NCBI GenBank assembly: GCA_965223095.1
Contig: OZ244979.1
Span: 2,852,001-2,916,000 of the forward strand
Reading direction: 5' to 3'
Length of the DNA: 64,000 bases
Source: J054 sp965223095
GTDB lineage: Bacteria > Pseudomonadota > Gammaproteobacteria > Steroidobacterales > GCA-2729495
The notes beneath the pieces were generated by a model. It saw only the letters and a list, made by a program, of their open reading frames with translations. It searched no databases and was not told the DNA's origin. This document shows positions 52,860-61,178 of this stretch, piece after piece; the stretch's first letter is position 1; each line of letters starts with the position of its first letter. The translations under genes and the position numbers were made by a program.

Positions 52860-53780
52860 TCAGTCAACTGGGTCTGCGGACTCTTCCATGGCCCCCTGGG
52901 GACCACCGGTGGCGGCACGCACATGGATGGGCGAATAGGCCTCGGCCTGGACCAACTCAATCACGCCTTCACGCCACAGTTCAAGCAGCGCAATAAACGT
53001 CACGGCCACACCCATGCGGCCTTCTTCCGGATCGAACAAGCGGCCGAAATCGCTAAAGCTGTCGCCGGTCAAGCGCGTTAAGATTTCGGCCATGCGCTGG
53101 CGTACCGACAAGGGTTCGCGTTGCACATGAAAACGCGCATTCATTTCCGCCCGCGTGAGTACATCTTTAAACGCAAACATCAAATCTTTCAGGCTGACAT
53201 CCGGCTGTTTGGTGACCACCGATTTTTCTACCACCTCGGCACTGGCCTGCACGATGTCGCGCTCCATGCGATCCAGCATGTCGATGTCCTGGGCGGCTTT
53301 CTTAAAGCGCTCATACTCTTGCAAGCGGCGCACCAGCTCGGCCCGCGGATCGTCTTCGGCTTCTTCAGCCTCGGCTTGCCGCGGCAACAACATGCGCGAT
53401 TTGATTTCGGCCAGCATGGCCGCCATCAGCAAATATTCCCCGGCCAGCTCTAACTGCATTTCTTTCATCAGCTCGATGTACTCAACGTACTGGCGAGTGA
53501 TCTCGGTGATGGGGATATCCAGAATGTCGAGGTTTTGCCGCCGGATGAGATACAGCAGCAAATCCAGCGGCCCTTCAAAGGCCTCTAGAAAGACTTCTAG
53601 GGCATAGGGCGGAATATAGAGATCTTGCGGCAGTTGGGTGACCGGTTCGCCCGCCACCACGGCAAAGGGCATCTCGCCCTGGGCCGGATTGCCACCGGCG
53701 GCTTCTGCCGAAACCATGGCGTCTTTTTCCGGCGGGCTGACGACCCGCAACTGAACCGGCGCATCCGGCTGCTGTTCCAT
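52860..53780 (-). CDS. scpA: Segregation and condensation protein A
   Basis: Kleisin-like subunit of the SMC complex. 306 residues. VFLEAFEGPLDLLLYLIRRQ, then NLDILDIPITEITRQYVEYI and AGEYLLMAAMLAEIKSRMLL are the N-terminal SMC-neck-binding region. A middle helical part follows, and the C-terminal winged helix holds VAVTFIALLELWREGVIELV. About 50 extra residues precede the conserved domain, so a later start is possible. It lies 2 bases after the M50 protease gene. Confidence 0.95.
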   Translation of the reverse strand: MEQQPDAPVQLRVVSPPEKDAMVSAEAAGGNPAQGEMPFAVVAGEPVTQLPQDLYIPPYALEVFLEAFEGPLDLLLYLIRRQNLDILDIPITEITRQYVEYIELMKEMQLELAGEYLLMAAMLAEIKSRMLLPRQAEAEEAEDDPRAELVRRLQEYERFKKAAQDIDMLDRMERDIVQASAEVVEKSVVTKQPDVSLKDLMFAFKDVLTRAEMNARFHVQREPLSVRQRMAEILTRLTGDSFSDFGRLFDPEEGRMGVAVTFIALLELWREGVIELVQAEAYSPIHVRAATGGPQGAMEESADPVD

Positions 53781-53781
53781 A

Positions 53782-54453
53782 CTAGGCTCCCAAGAGACCG
53801 GCGACGCGGAACACTAACACCTGCAGCCCACCGATGATCGGCCGCAGAATGGGACCGATGGCACCGACCGACAACAACAACACAATGATTATAAGGCCGT
53901 AGGGCTCTATTGCATCTATTGAGCGGCCGAAAGACTCGGGCACCAAACCGCGCAACACGCGACCGCCGTCTAGCGGTGGCAAAGGAAGTAGATTAAATAC
54001 CGCCAACAAGATATTGAAAAAGACACCAATTCCTGCCATCTGAAACAGGAATGACGCGACGAAAGACCCGCCGGCGGCAAACTTAACGGCCCACCCATAA
54101 ACCACCGCCCAAAACAAAGCCATGACCATATTCATGGCCGGGCCCGCGGCCGCTACGGCCACCATGTCTTTTTTCGGATCGCGCAAGGCAGCCCGATTCA
54201 CCGGCACGGGTTTGGCCCAACCAAAGAGAAACCCGCTGGTCACGAAGACCAGCAACGGCACCAAAATCGTGCCCACGGGATCAATATGCCGAATGGGATT
54301 CACCGACAGGCGCCCCAACATCTCAGCTGTGCGGTCACCGTAGTGGCGCGCCGCCCAGCCGTGCGCGACTTCGTGCAGGGTAATGGCAAAAATAACCGGA
54401 ATCACACCCACGGACAGTCCGCGGATGATGGTGGGGATATCGTAATCAAACAT
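53782..54453 (-). CDS. Site-2 protease family (M50) membrane protein
   Basis: A 223-residue integral membrane metalloprotease. HEVAH in IFAITLHEVAHGWAARHYGD is the zinc motif, and NLLPLPPLDGGRVLRGLVPE provides the third ligand Asp. Five or six hydrophobic spans. In many proteobacteria this short M50 protein neighbours scpA and a YciO-type protein, as here. Natural substrate unknown. Confidence 0.93.
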   Translation of the reverse strand: MFDYDIPTIIRGLSVGVIPVIFAITLHEVAHGWAARHYGDRTAEMLGRLSVNPIRHIDPVGTILVPLLVFVTSGFLFGWAKPVPVNRAALRDPKKDMVAVAAAGPAMNMVMALFWAVVYGWAVKFAAGGSFVASFLFQMAGIGVFFNILLAVFNLLPLPPLDGGRVLRGLVPESFGRSIDAIEPYGLIIIVLLLSVGAIGPILRPIIGGLQVLVFRVAGLLGA

Positions 54454-54487
54454 CGCGGAATTATACGCAGCCCGGTAGCCCGGATGA

Positions 54488-55108
54488 CTAACTAAAGTGA
54501 CTACTGTCGCCCCGCCCGGCGCGCAACAGTTGCGGAAAATCGCCGGTGAGATCCACCACGGTGGAGGGTTCCAAACCGCAACTACCGCTGTCGATGATCA
54601 ATTCGAGCTGACCTTCCAGACGATCATAAATCTCCTCGCCGCCGTTCAGCGGGCGGTCGCTGCCAGGCAGTAGCAAAGTCGAGCTCATGATGGGACTGCC
54701 CAACTCCTCGAGGATCAACTGCGGCACCGGATGATCCGGCACGCGAATGCCGATGGTCTTGCGGCGCGGATTTTGCAAGCGCCGGGGCACATCGCGCGTG
54801 GCCAACAATATAAAGGTATAGGGCCCGGGCGTGTGGCCCTTGAGCAAGCGGTAAGCCCAATTGGGCACCCGCGCGTAGGTCGCAATTTCCGAGAGATCGC
54901 GGCAGACCAAAGTGAAATTGTGGCGCTTGTCGGTTTGCCGAATGCGAGCAATGGCGCGCCCACCGTTGGCGGTCTCCAGCGCACAACCCAACGCGTAGCA
55001 AGAGTCCGTCGGATAGGCGATCAACCCCCCTTGGCGCAGAATGTCGGCGGCTCGCCGAATCAAGCGCGGCTGTGGGTTATCGGGATGAATCTCAAAGCGT
55101 TGCGTCAT
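54488..55108 (-). CDS. yciO: L-threonylcarbamoyladenylate synthase family (YciO)
   Basis: A 206-residue Sua5/YciO/YrdC-domain protein. GGLIAYPTDSCYALGCALET, then RIRQTDKRHNFTLVCRDLSE, PGPYTFILLATRDVPRRLQN, GIRVPDHPVPQLILEELGSP and a C-terminal PSTVVDLTGDFPQLLRAGRG. The KRH(x)FTLVCRDLSE form marks the YciO branch, whose activity in tRNA t6A synthesis is uncertain compared with TsaC. Downstream on the same strand is the M50 gene. Confidence 0.9.
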   Translation of the reverse strand: MTQRFEIHPDNPQPRLIRRAADILRQGGLIAYPTDSCYALGCALETANGGRAIARIRQTDKRHNFTLVCRDLSEIATYARVPNWAYRLLKGHTPGPYTFILLATRDVPRRLQNPRRKTIGIRVPDHPVPQLILEELGSPIMSSTLLLPGSDRPLNGGEEIYDRLEGQLELIIDSGSCGLEPSTVVDLTGDFPQLLRAGRGDSSHFS

Positions 55109-55294
55109 GACGGCGCATTCTAGGCCCCCACGGTCCCCGCGAGAAAGATTTATTGCTCAAGCCTCGCCGGCGCCCCCGCGGCTTTAGGCCGCGCATCACA
55201 GGGTAAACTAGCAGCCGACCCGCGCGGCGTGGGTGCTGGGTAACGCAGCAACCCTGGCCGCCCTGTCCTGACCTATCACTGGAGCTCATACACC

Positions 55295-55594
55295 ATGTTC
55301 TACGCCATCATGGCCGAGGATATTGCCGATAGCCGCGAGGCCAGAGCCGCGGCCAGACCTGAACATCTGGCCAGACTGACCGCACTGCGCGATGCCGGAA
55401 AACTCATCGTCGCCGGCCCCCACCCGGCCGTGGACACCCCGGACCCCGGCCCCGCCGGCTTTAGCGGCAGCCTCATCATTGCAGAATTCACCGATCTCAA
55501 AGCCGCTGAAGCCTGGGCCCAGGCCGACCCCTACGTTGAGGCGGGTGTGTACGCGCAGGTCACCGTCAAACCCTTCAAGCTGGTTATGCCATGA
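55295..55594 (+). CDS. YciI family protein
   Basis: A 99-residue ferredoxin-like dimeric barrel protein: MFYAIMAEDIADSREARAAA, RPEHLARLTALRDAGKLIVA, GPHPAVDTPDPGPAGFSGSL, then EFTDLKAAEAWAQADPYVEA. The conserved His and Asp of the family are present (RPEHL, ADPY). Function unsettled; related to muconolactone-isomerase-type enzymes. It overlaps the bolA start by ATGA. Divergent from yciO. Confidence 0.92.
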   Translation: MFYAIMAEDIADSREARAAARPEHLARLTALRDAGKLIVAGPHPAVDTPDPGPAGFSGSLIIAEFTDLKAAEAWAQADPYVEAGVYAQVTVKPFKLVMP

Positions 55595-55854
55595 CCCAAC
55601 GCCTTGAAACCATTCGCCAGCGCCTGATGACCGCGCTAACGCCCACGGAACTGGAAATCATCGACGAAAGCCATCTGCACAAAGGCCATGCGGGTGCGCG
55701 CGACGGCCGCGGCCACTTCCGTGTACGGATTGCGTCAAGCCGATTCGACGGCCTACGCCCCCTCCAATGTCATCGCCTGGTTTATACCGCCGTGGGCGAC
55801 CTCATGCAGACGGACATCCACGCGCTGAGCATCGAGATCTTAGACGACCGCTAG
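55591..55854 (+). CDS. BolA family protein
   Basis: An 87-residue BolA-type regulator: ELEIIDESHLHKGHAGARDG, then HFRVRIASSRFDGLRPLQCH and RLVYTAVGDLMQTDIHALSI. The HKGHAG and RLVY motifs identify the family, which works with monothiol glutaredoxins on iron-sulfur and stress regulation. The ATG overlaps the yciI stop. Confidence 0.94.
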   Translation: MTQRLETIRQRLMTALTPTELEIIDESHLHKGHAGARDGRGHFRVRIASSRFDGLRPLQCHRLVYTAVGDLMQTDIHALSIEILDDR

Positions 55855-56177
55855 CAGGCCGCGGATAGCACCGCAAAATTCCACTCACGGCCCAATTTTC
55901 AAGCCGCAAATCTCCGGCAAAGCGCCAGAAACTTGCTTTGCCCACTCAACATAAGTCCGCGTTGAGCTAGACCAAACTTCAAGATCGATGTGCTAGTTAC
56001 TGTTTTAACTAGTAAACATAATTCTGCGGGCCTTTTTTAGCTTCCGCTCCTATGTCACGGATTTCAATAAATTTTTCGTGACTTCTACCCATAATTATGT
56101 ACAATCCCACCATAAATTCGGCTGGACAAAGATCACATTTTGTGAACGCGTCCCAATAAGATCGAGTTAACATAACG
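55855..56177. other. Gene-free stretch before the DUF6502-like locus
   Basis: 323 bases. GC drops sharply to the right of about 55980, marking the left edge of the low-GC insert. No repeat or convincing promoter seen. Confidence 0.45.
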
Positions 56178-57047
56178 ATGGCCACAGCGCTAGCCCTGTC
56201 ACCCACATTTGACGGTCAACTGCCGAGCATGTCGGAAGGTATTAAAGAGACTCTTCTAAGCGCTTTCCGACAACTCATGCGACCGCTGGTGCGGATATTG
56301 CTGAGGAACGGGGTGACGTATCGGGAATTCTCGGATACGGCGAAAATCATTTTTGTGGACGTTGCAACAAGCGAACTCCTACCGGACGAGGAAATTTCGC
56401 AAGAAAAAATTGCGCTTGGGACTGGATTGTCCCTACAAGAAATTTCTCAAATAACCGACGCCAAAAAACACGATTCAGCACCACACAGCAATCTTGCAAA
56501 CATCTCAAGTATTTTGTCCGGTTGGCACACGGACAACGACTTTACTGGTCCCTACGGGCTTCCCCTCGAACTTCGCTTTCATAACGAAGATCAACCTCAC
56601 TTTACTGGGCTCGTGTAAAGGTACTGTCCTGAGGCCAGTCCAAAAGAACTTCTCAACGACTTACTGCAAATCGGAGCGGTTAAGGAAACAGAGCGCAATT
56701 GGTTCAAGGTGCTAACACGAACCTATCTTCCCGAAACCGAAGCGACAGCCAGTTTAGAGCGACTGGGTAGCGTCGTCGGCAATTTCATTGAAACCATCGA
56801 CCACAATCGACGCGAGGATGACCCGGAAAAAAGGCTGTTTGAACGCATCGCAGTCGCAGACTCGGGAGTTAGTCCTGAGGATCTTCCATTGTTCAAAGCG
56901 TATGTGAAAACTAGATCTCAATTACTGCTGGAAGAAATAGACAACTGGTTGAGCCAGTTAGAACCATCGAGCAGCACCGCTAATAGGGAAAAAATAATGA
57001 CCGGTGTTGGTATTTATCACTATGTCGAAGGTCAAGACAAAAACTAA
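56178..57047 (+). pseudogene. DUF6502-like protein interrupted by one in-frame stop
   Basis: A 289-codon frame with TAA at 56616-56618 and no frameshift; the frame before and after is the same. The N-terminal part has GIKETLLSAFRQLMRPLVRI and LLRNGVTYREFSDTAKIIFV, then LGTGLSLQEISQI, which looks like a helix-turn-helix. After the stop the protein resumes RYCPEASPKELLNDLLQIGA and ends with a two-helix part plus VGIYHYVEG. It aligns along its whole length with the minus-strand paralog at 57485-58327. In that alignment the stop falls on a Lys (LCKRYA versus LV-stop-RYC). The family is one I know as DUF6502, named from memory. MSEGIKET at 56229 may be the true start. Confidence 0.7.
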
Positions 57048-57107
57048 CAGCTGACCTGGAATCTGTAGCGAACGTCTTTGCACATTGAGTAATCGGAAAT
57101 AGGACGA

Positions 57108-57446
57108 ATGAGAAAGAACTCAAAAATACTGTTACGAGTCTTCGGAGTACTCGCGCTGAGCGCTAGCAGCGCTGCAGTTTGCAGTGAACTGGATGAACGA
57201 AGCTCAGGCGTACTACTAGTCGGAATGAATTCTAGTGGCAAAGCAATACTTGACTATTCATTTAGTCCACTCACGAATATGAATCGAAACGGTATTCGGC
57301 ACATAAGCGAAGAACTATCTAGAAAAGAACAATCTGTTTTAATATTGGGTATCCACGGCTCTGGCCTTCGCGGTATCCATGGCAGTGGCTTGCGCGACGC
57401 TGACGAAAGCGATACCCAAGGCATTCACGGTTCCGGACTTAGGTAA
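57108..57446 (+). CDS. Small exported protein with GIHGSGLR octapeptide repeats
   Basis: 112 residues, no family recognised. Signal peptide: MRKNSKILLRVFGVLALSAS, cleavage near SSAAVCS-EL. A short body (about 27-80; SSGVLLVGMNSSGKAILDYS) is followed by four 8-residue units filling 81-112: GIHGSGLR, GIHGSGLR, DADESDTQ, GIHGSGLR, then stop. The three identical units use different codons throughout, so the peptide sequence rather than the DNA is conserved. It lies 60 bases after one DUF6502-like gene and 38 bases from the convergent end of the other. It might be a surface or processed peptide; role unknown. Low GC like its neighbours. Confidence 0.65.
   Translation: MRKNSKILLRVFGVLALSASSAAVCSELDERSSGVLLVGMNSSGKAILDYSFSPLTNMNRNGIRHISEELSRKEQSVLILGIHGSGLRGIHGSGLRDADESDTQGIHGSGLR
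57348..57443 (+). repeat. Four 24-base units encoding octapeptides
   Basis: Units at 57348, 57372, 57396 and 57420. Units 1, 2 and 4 encode GIHGSGLR; unit 3 encodes DADESDTQ. Unit 1 and unit 2 differ at CAC/CAT, TCT/AGT and CTT/TTG; unit 4 differs from unit 1 at six codons, all synonymous. Confidence 0.85.
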
Positions 57447-57484
57447 ACGCTCACGGGATACGCGAAGAACCCTATTGATCTTAA

Positions 57485-58327
57485 CTACGGCTCTTTGTCA
57501 CCACTAAAGTAGTATAGGCCAAGGCCTACGACACGCTTCTCGGTGGCATCTCGAACACTTCTGCGTTCACGCTGACCAATCCATATATCTAGTTCCTGAA
57601 GTAGCTTGGCTGATTTCTCTTCAGCCAAGACCTTAAAATCTATTGCATCCTCGTTCGATAAGGAAGATGACCATACGTATCTTTCGAGGTGTCCCTCTTC
57701 CAGCAATCGCTTTTCATCGCCGTCGCGAGAAAATTGGGCATTGTGTAGGAGGGTAGAAGCCAAACTCGAAAGAGAGAACCCCATCGATCTAATAAAGGCA
57801 TCATCAAATTGTGATGGGGTATAGTATCGCTTTAGAGGATAAAGCATCCCGTCAACGCGTTCTTCAATAGCACCGGCCCTTTTAAGTTCGGCGCGAATTG
57901 CGCCAGGCGGTAAGTCACCCGCATAGCGCTTACAAAGCGTTTCAAATGATACTTTTATCCCTGACGGTTTAAGCTCCCGAGGATGCCCATCCGCATCAAG
58001 AAACTCTGCATCAGAATGCCAATAGTGCAGCACGAGAGACGGAGCATTCGATACGCCTTTTTCGTTATTTTCATCGCTGATAGCAGATTTTTTTTCCCGA
58101 ATTTGCTTGACCTCTTTTCTTCCAATACCAGTCATTGCTGCAATTCGTGAGTCATTAGTCGGCCGACCTCGAACTCCGTATCCTTTTCTAGCAACCATTA
58201 CAAACTCTTTCTTACATAGCTCGGCAAACTGGCGATAGCCAATACCGGACTGCAAAAGGAAAGAAACAATAGGCCTAACCACAAATGTTATGGCCTCCAC
58301 TAGTTTGTGTTGCGCTCTATCCGACAT
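57485..58327 (-). CDS. DUF6502-like protein, intact paralog
   Basis: 280 residues from MSDRAQHKLVEAITFVVRPI. Its N-terminal half has FLLQSGIGYRQFAELCKKEF, then RIAAMTGIGRKEVKQIREKK, a probable DNA-binding helix-turn-helix. The middle has VLHYWHSDAEFLDADGHPRE and the segment SFETLCKRYAGDLPPGAIRA. The C-terminus ends RVVGLGLYYFSGDKEP, close to the VGIYHYVEG of the interrupted copy. The frame extends 22 codons further (to 58393), but those residues have no counterpart in the paralog. A regulatory role is plausible from the HTH-like part and is not proven. It is convergent with the repeat-protein gene. Confidence 0.65.
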   Translation of the reverse strand: MSDRAQHKLVEAITFVVRPIVSFLLQSGIGYRQFAELCKKEFVMVARKGYGVRGRPTNDSRIAAMTGIGRKEVKQIREKKSAISDENNEKGVSNAPSLVLHYWHSDAEFLDADGHPRELKPSGIKVSFETLCKRYAGDLPPGAIRAELKRAGAIEERVDGMLYPLKRYYTPSQFDDAFIRSMGFSLSSLASTLLHNAQFSRDGDEKRLLEEGHLERYVWSSSLSNEDAIDFKVLAEEKSAKLLQELDIWIGQRERRSVRDATEKRVVGLGLYYFSGDKEP

Positions 58328-58492
58328 TCGAAGAAATATAGATAAGCGACCCAAACCGGTCAATAAAACAGGCAGTTTGCGCGAAATCTGCATAGCGCAG
58401 TAAACAATTGTGCTTGACGCTATAGATATTGAGGCCTCGCTTAGAATTCGTCCGCGTGCGAAACCGAAGTGATTCTTGATAAATAGAGCTTG

Positions 58493-60538
58493 CTAATCTG
58501 GAATCGTTCCCTTTAGTAGCCGTTCTAGCCCTGCTTTGTCCAGCACGGTGACGCCCAGTTTTTGCGCCTTGGCCAACTTTGACCCGGGCGCCGTCCCGGC
58601 GATCAAAAACCGTGTTTTCTTCGATACGCTGCCGGTGACCTTGGCACCCAGGGCGGTAAGTTGCGCTTTGATTTGGTCTCTGGGTGTATCCCCAATGGCG
58701 CCGCTCAATACGATGGTGATGCCCGCCAGCGGCCCTTGTTCGGTGGCAGTTTGCTCAGCAGCGGTACCCGTGTGCTCGGGCCATCGCAAGCCGGCAGCCT
58801 GTAGCTCGGCGATCACCTCTTGATTATGCGCCTGACGAAAAAACGCCACGACCTCGGCAGCCACCACCGGTCCGACATCGGGCACGGTTTGCAAGTCTTC
58901 TTCGCTGGCGGCCATCAAGGCGGGCAAATTGCCGAAATGCTCGCTGAGGGACTGCGCCGTGGTTTCGCCGACATCGCGGATGCCCAGGGCGTATAAGAAT
59001 CTGGCGAGCGTGGTTTGTTTGGCATTCTCCAGCGCTGATTGCAGCTTGTCGGCGGATTTTTGGCCCATGCGTTCGAGTTGGATCAGCGCTTGGGTATCCA
59101 GCTTGAACAAATCTTGGGGACCATGGACCAGTTCCGATGCCACCAGTTGATCGATGAGTTTCGTGCCCAGCCCCTCGATATCCAAGGCTCGCCGAGACGC
59201 AAAATGGCGCAGCGCCTCCTTGCGCTGGGCGGAACAATATAGACCACCGGTGCAGCGGGCCGCGGCTTCGCCTTCGGCACGCAGGACCTCGGAACCACAG
59301 ACTGGGCAAACCTTCGGTAAACGGGCGATTTTTGTTTTGCTGGGACGGCGATCGGCGATGACTTGTACGACCTCGGGAATAACATCGCCGGCACGGCGCA
59401 CGATGACGCTGTCGCCCACGCGCACATCTTTGCGCTGCAGCTCATCGATGTTGTGCAAAGTGGCATTGCTCACAGTGACACCGCCCACGAAAACCGGTTG
59501 CAGCCGTGCCACCGGCGTCACCGTGCCGGTGCGGCCCACTTGCCAGTCGATGGCTGTAACCACCGTGATTTGTTCCTGGGCGGGAAACTTATGCGCAATG
59601 GCCCAGCGCGGCGCGCGCGACACCGTACCCAGGGCCGCTTGCTGCTTGAAGTCATCGACCTTATACACGACACCGTCAATGTCGTAGTCCAAATCATCGC
59701 GCATTTTCAAAATGCGCTGGTAGTAGGCGATGCAGCCCTCTGGCCCGTGGGCGGTGTCCGTTTCTGGGCACACGCGCAACCCCCAGTCTTGCAACTGGGC
59801 CAGGGTTTGCTGATGGCTGTTTAGCGCCACCCCGCCCGCCTTGGCGCCAATGCCGTGAGCAAATAGATCCAGCGGACGCTGGGCCGTGAGCCGTGGGTCG
59901 AGCTGGCGCAAGCTGCCGGCGGCCGCGTTGCGGGGATTGACGAAGGTTTTCTCATCGGCCGCGCGGGCGCGGGCATTGAGGGCTTCAAAGCCCGCGCGCG
60001 GCATATAGACCTCGCCACGCACTTCCAGCTTCTTGGGATGCCCGCTGCCGCGCAATTGCAGGGGCACCGAGGCAATGGTGCGAATATTGTGCGTGATATC
60101 CTCGCCGGTGCTGCCGTCACCGCGGGTGGCAGCCCGCAGCAGGCGGCCGGCCGCATAGGTCAACGACACGGCCGCGCCATCGAGCTTGGGTTCCAGGGCG
60201 TAGCGCACGGGCTCTTGTGTGTCCAAGCGTTCACGCACGCGGCGATCAAAGTCTTCAATGGCTTCGGTCGTAAAAGCGTTGTCCAAAGACAACATAGGTT
60301 TGGCATGGGGGGCCGGCTGAAAACCGGCAACGGGGGCAGCCCCCACGCGCTGGGTCGGCGATTCCGGGATGAGCAATTCAGGATGGTCTGTTTCTAAAGC
60401 CTGCAGCTCGCGAAACAGCTGGTCATATTCCGCGTCCGGGATGCTGGGCGCATCCAATACATGGTAGCGGTAATTGTGCTCGTCCAAGAGCTTGCGCAAT
60501 TGCGCGGCCCGGGACGCTGCCTGCTTGCTTGCCGCCAC
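58493..60538 (-). CDS. ligA: NAD-dependent DNA ligase LigA
   Basis: Seals nicks in replication and repair using NAD. 681 residues, normal length. N-terminal Ia domain (RKLLDEHNYRYHVLDAPSIP), adenylation domain with the catalytic Lys in LEPKLDGAAVSLTYAAGRLL, OB fold, four-cysteine zinc finger (CPVCGSEVLRAEGEAAARCT, then YCSAQRKEALRHF), HhH domain (GVRDVGETTAQ-type residues GIRDVGETTAQSLSEHFGNL) and C-terminal BRCT (GPLAGITIVLSGAIGDTPRD). It follows zipA by 4 bases in the conserved smc-zipA-ligA order. Confidence 0.98.
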   Translation of the reverse strand: MAASKQAASRAAQLRKLLDEHNYRYHVLDAPSIPDAEYDQLFRELQALETDHPELLIPESPTQRVGAAPVAGFQPAPHAKPMLSLDNAFTTEAIEDFDRRVRERLDTQEPVRYALEPKLDGAAVSLTYAAGRLLRAATRGDGSTGEDITHNIRTIASVPLQLRGSGHPKKLEVRGEVYMPRAGFEALNARARAADEKTFVNPRNAAAGSLRQLDPRLTAQRPLDLFAHGIGAKAGGVALNSHQQTLAQLQDWGLRVCPETDTAHGPEGCIAYYQRILKMRDDLDYDIDGVVYKVDDFKQQAALGTVSRAPRWAIAHKFPAQEQITVVTAIDWQVGRTGTVTPVARLQPVFVGGVTVSNATLHNIDELQRKDVRVGDSVIVRRAGDVIPEVVQVIADRRPSKTKIARLPKVCPVCGSEVLRAEGEAAARCTGGLYCSAQRKEALRHFASRRALDIEGLGTKLIDQLVASELVHGPQDLFKLDTQALIQLERMGQKSADKLQSALENAKQTTLARFLYALGIRDVGETTAQSLSEHFGNLPALMAASEEDLQTVPDVGPVVAAEVVAFFRQAHNQEVIAELQAAGLRWPEHTGTAAEQTATEQGPLAGITIVLSGAIGDTPRDQIKAQLTALGAKVTGSVSKKTRFLIAGTAPGSKLAKAQKLGVTVLDKAGLERLLKGTIPD

Positions 60539-60542
60539 CCGG

Positions 60543-61166
60543 CTAGGCCGTCAGTTGACCGTGCTGAAACTGAATCACTTCCTCGCGCAAGAAACGCTCA
60601 CGCTGCACGCTCAAGCTGCTGCCTTGATCATCACTGAGTAAGCCATCCAAGGCTTGGGCCAGTTCACGCGCCTTGGTCATCATGAGATCGAAGGCCTCCA
60701 CCCCGTCTATCGGACCGGGCAGTTGCATGAAAAGACTGATCCCGGGGAAGCGGCTCGTTTTCAAATTTGTGAGGTCGAAGGAACCCGGCTCGGTGAGACT
60801 GGCAATACTAAAAATCACATCGTCAGGATCGGCCGAATGATGACAATGAAAAATACCGAAGCGGCCGTGGCGCATATGCACCTGCCGCAACATCAAGATC
60901 AAACGTTCGCCTTCAAAGCCGCGAGTATCCCGCGACATGAGCCGGATAGTCACCAGCTTTTGTTGCTGCGGCTTGGTGATTGACGGTGCCGGCTCGCCGG
61001 CTGCTGCAGGCTCCCGGCCGTCATCGGCACGCGTCAAGCGCGGTTCGCGGCGCTCTTTTCTGGCCGCCCAACCCTTATCCAACTTGGGTTTATAGCGCGA
61101 ATACAGATAGATGCCGGCTAAGGCAACCAGCCCAAACAGCAGTAATGCCCATCGGAGTCCGGACAC
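60543..61166 (-). CDS. zipA: Cell division protein ZipA
   Basis: Anchors FtsZ to the inner membrane. 207 residues: N-terminal membrane anchor (MSGLRWALLLFGLVALAGIY), a basic stretch, a very short linker (EPAAAGEPAPS) and the FtsZ-binding domain (about 70-205; LVTIRLMSRDTRGFEGERLI, GRFGIFHCHHSADPDDVIFS, GISLFMQLPGPIDGVEAFDL). The E. coli protein is 328 residues because of a long Pro/Gln linker, which is missing here. It lies between smc and ligA. Confidence 0.92.
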   Translation of the reverse strand: MSGLRWALLLFGLVALAGIYLYSRYKPKLDKGWAARKERREPRLTRADDGREPAAAGEPAPSITKPQQQKLVTIRLMSRDTRGFEGERLILMLRQVHMRHGRFGIFHCHHSADPDDVIFSIASLTEPGSFDLTNLKTSRFPGISLFMQLPGPIDGVEAFDLMMTKARELAQALDGLLSDDQGSSLSVQRERFLREEVIQFQHGQLTA

Positions 61167-61178
61167 AGCAATCGCAAG

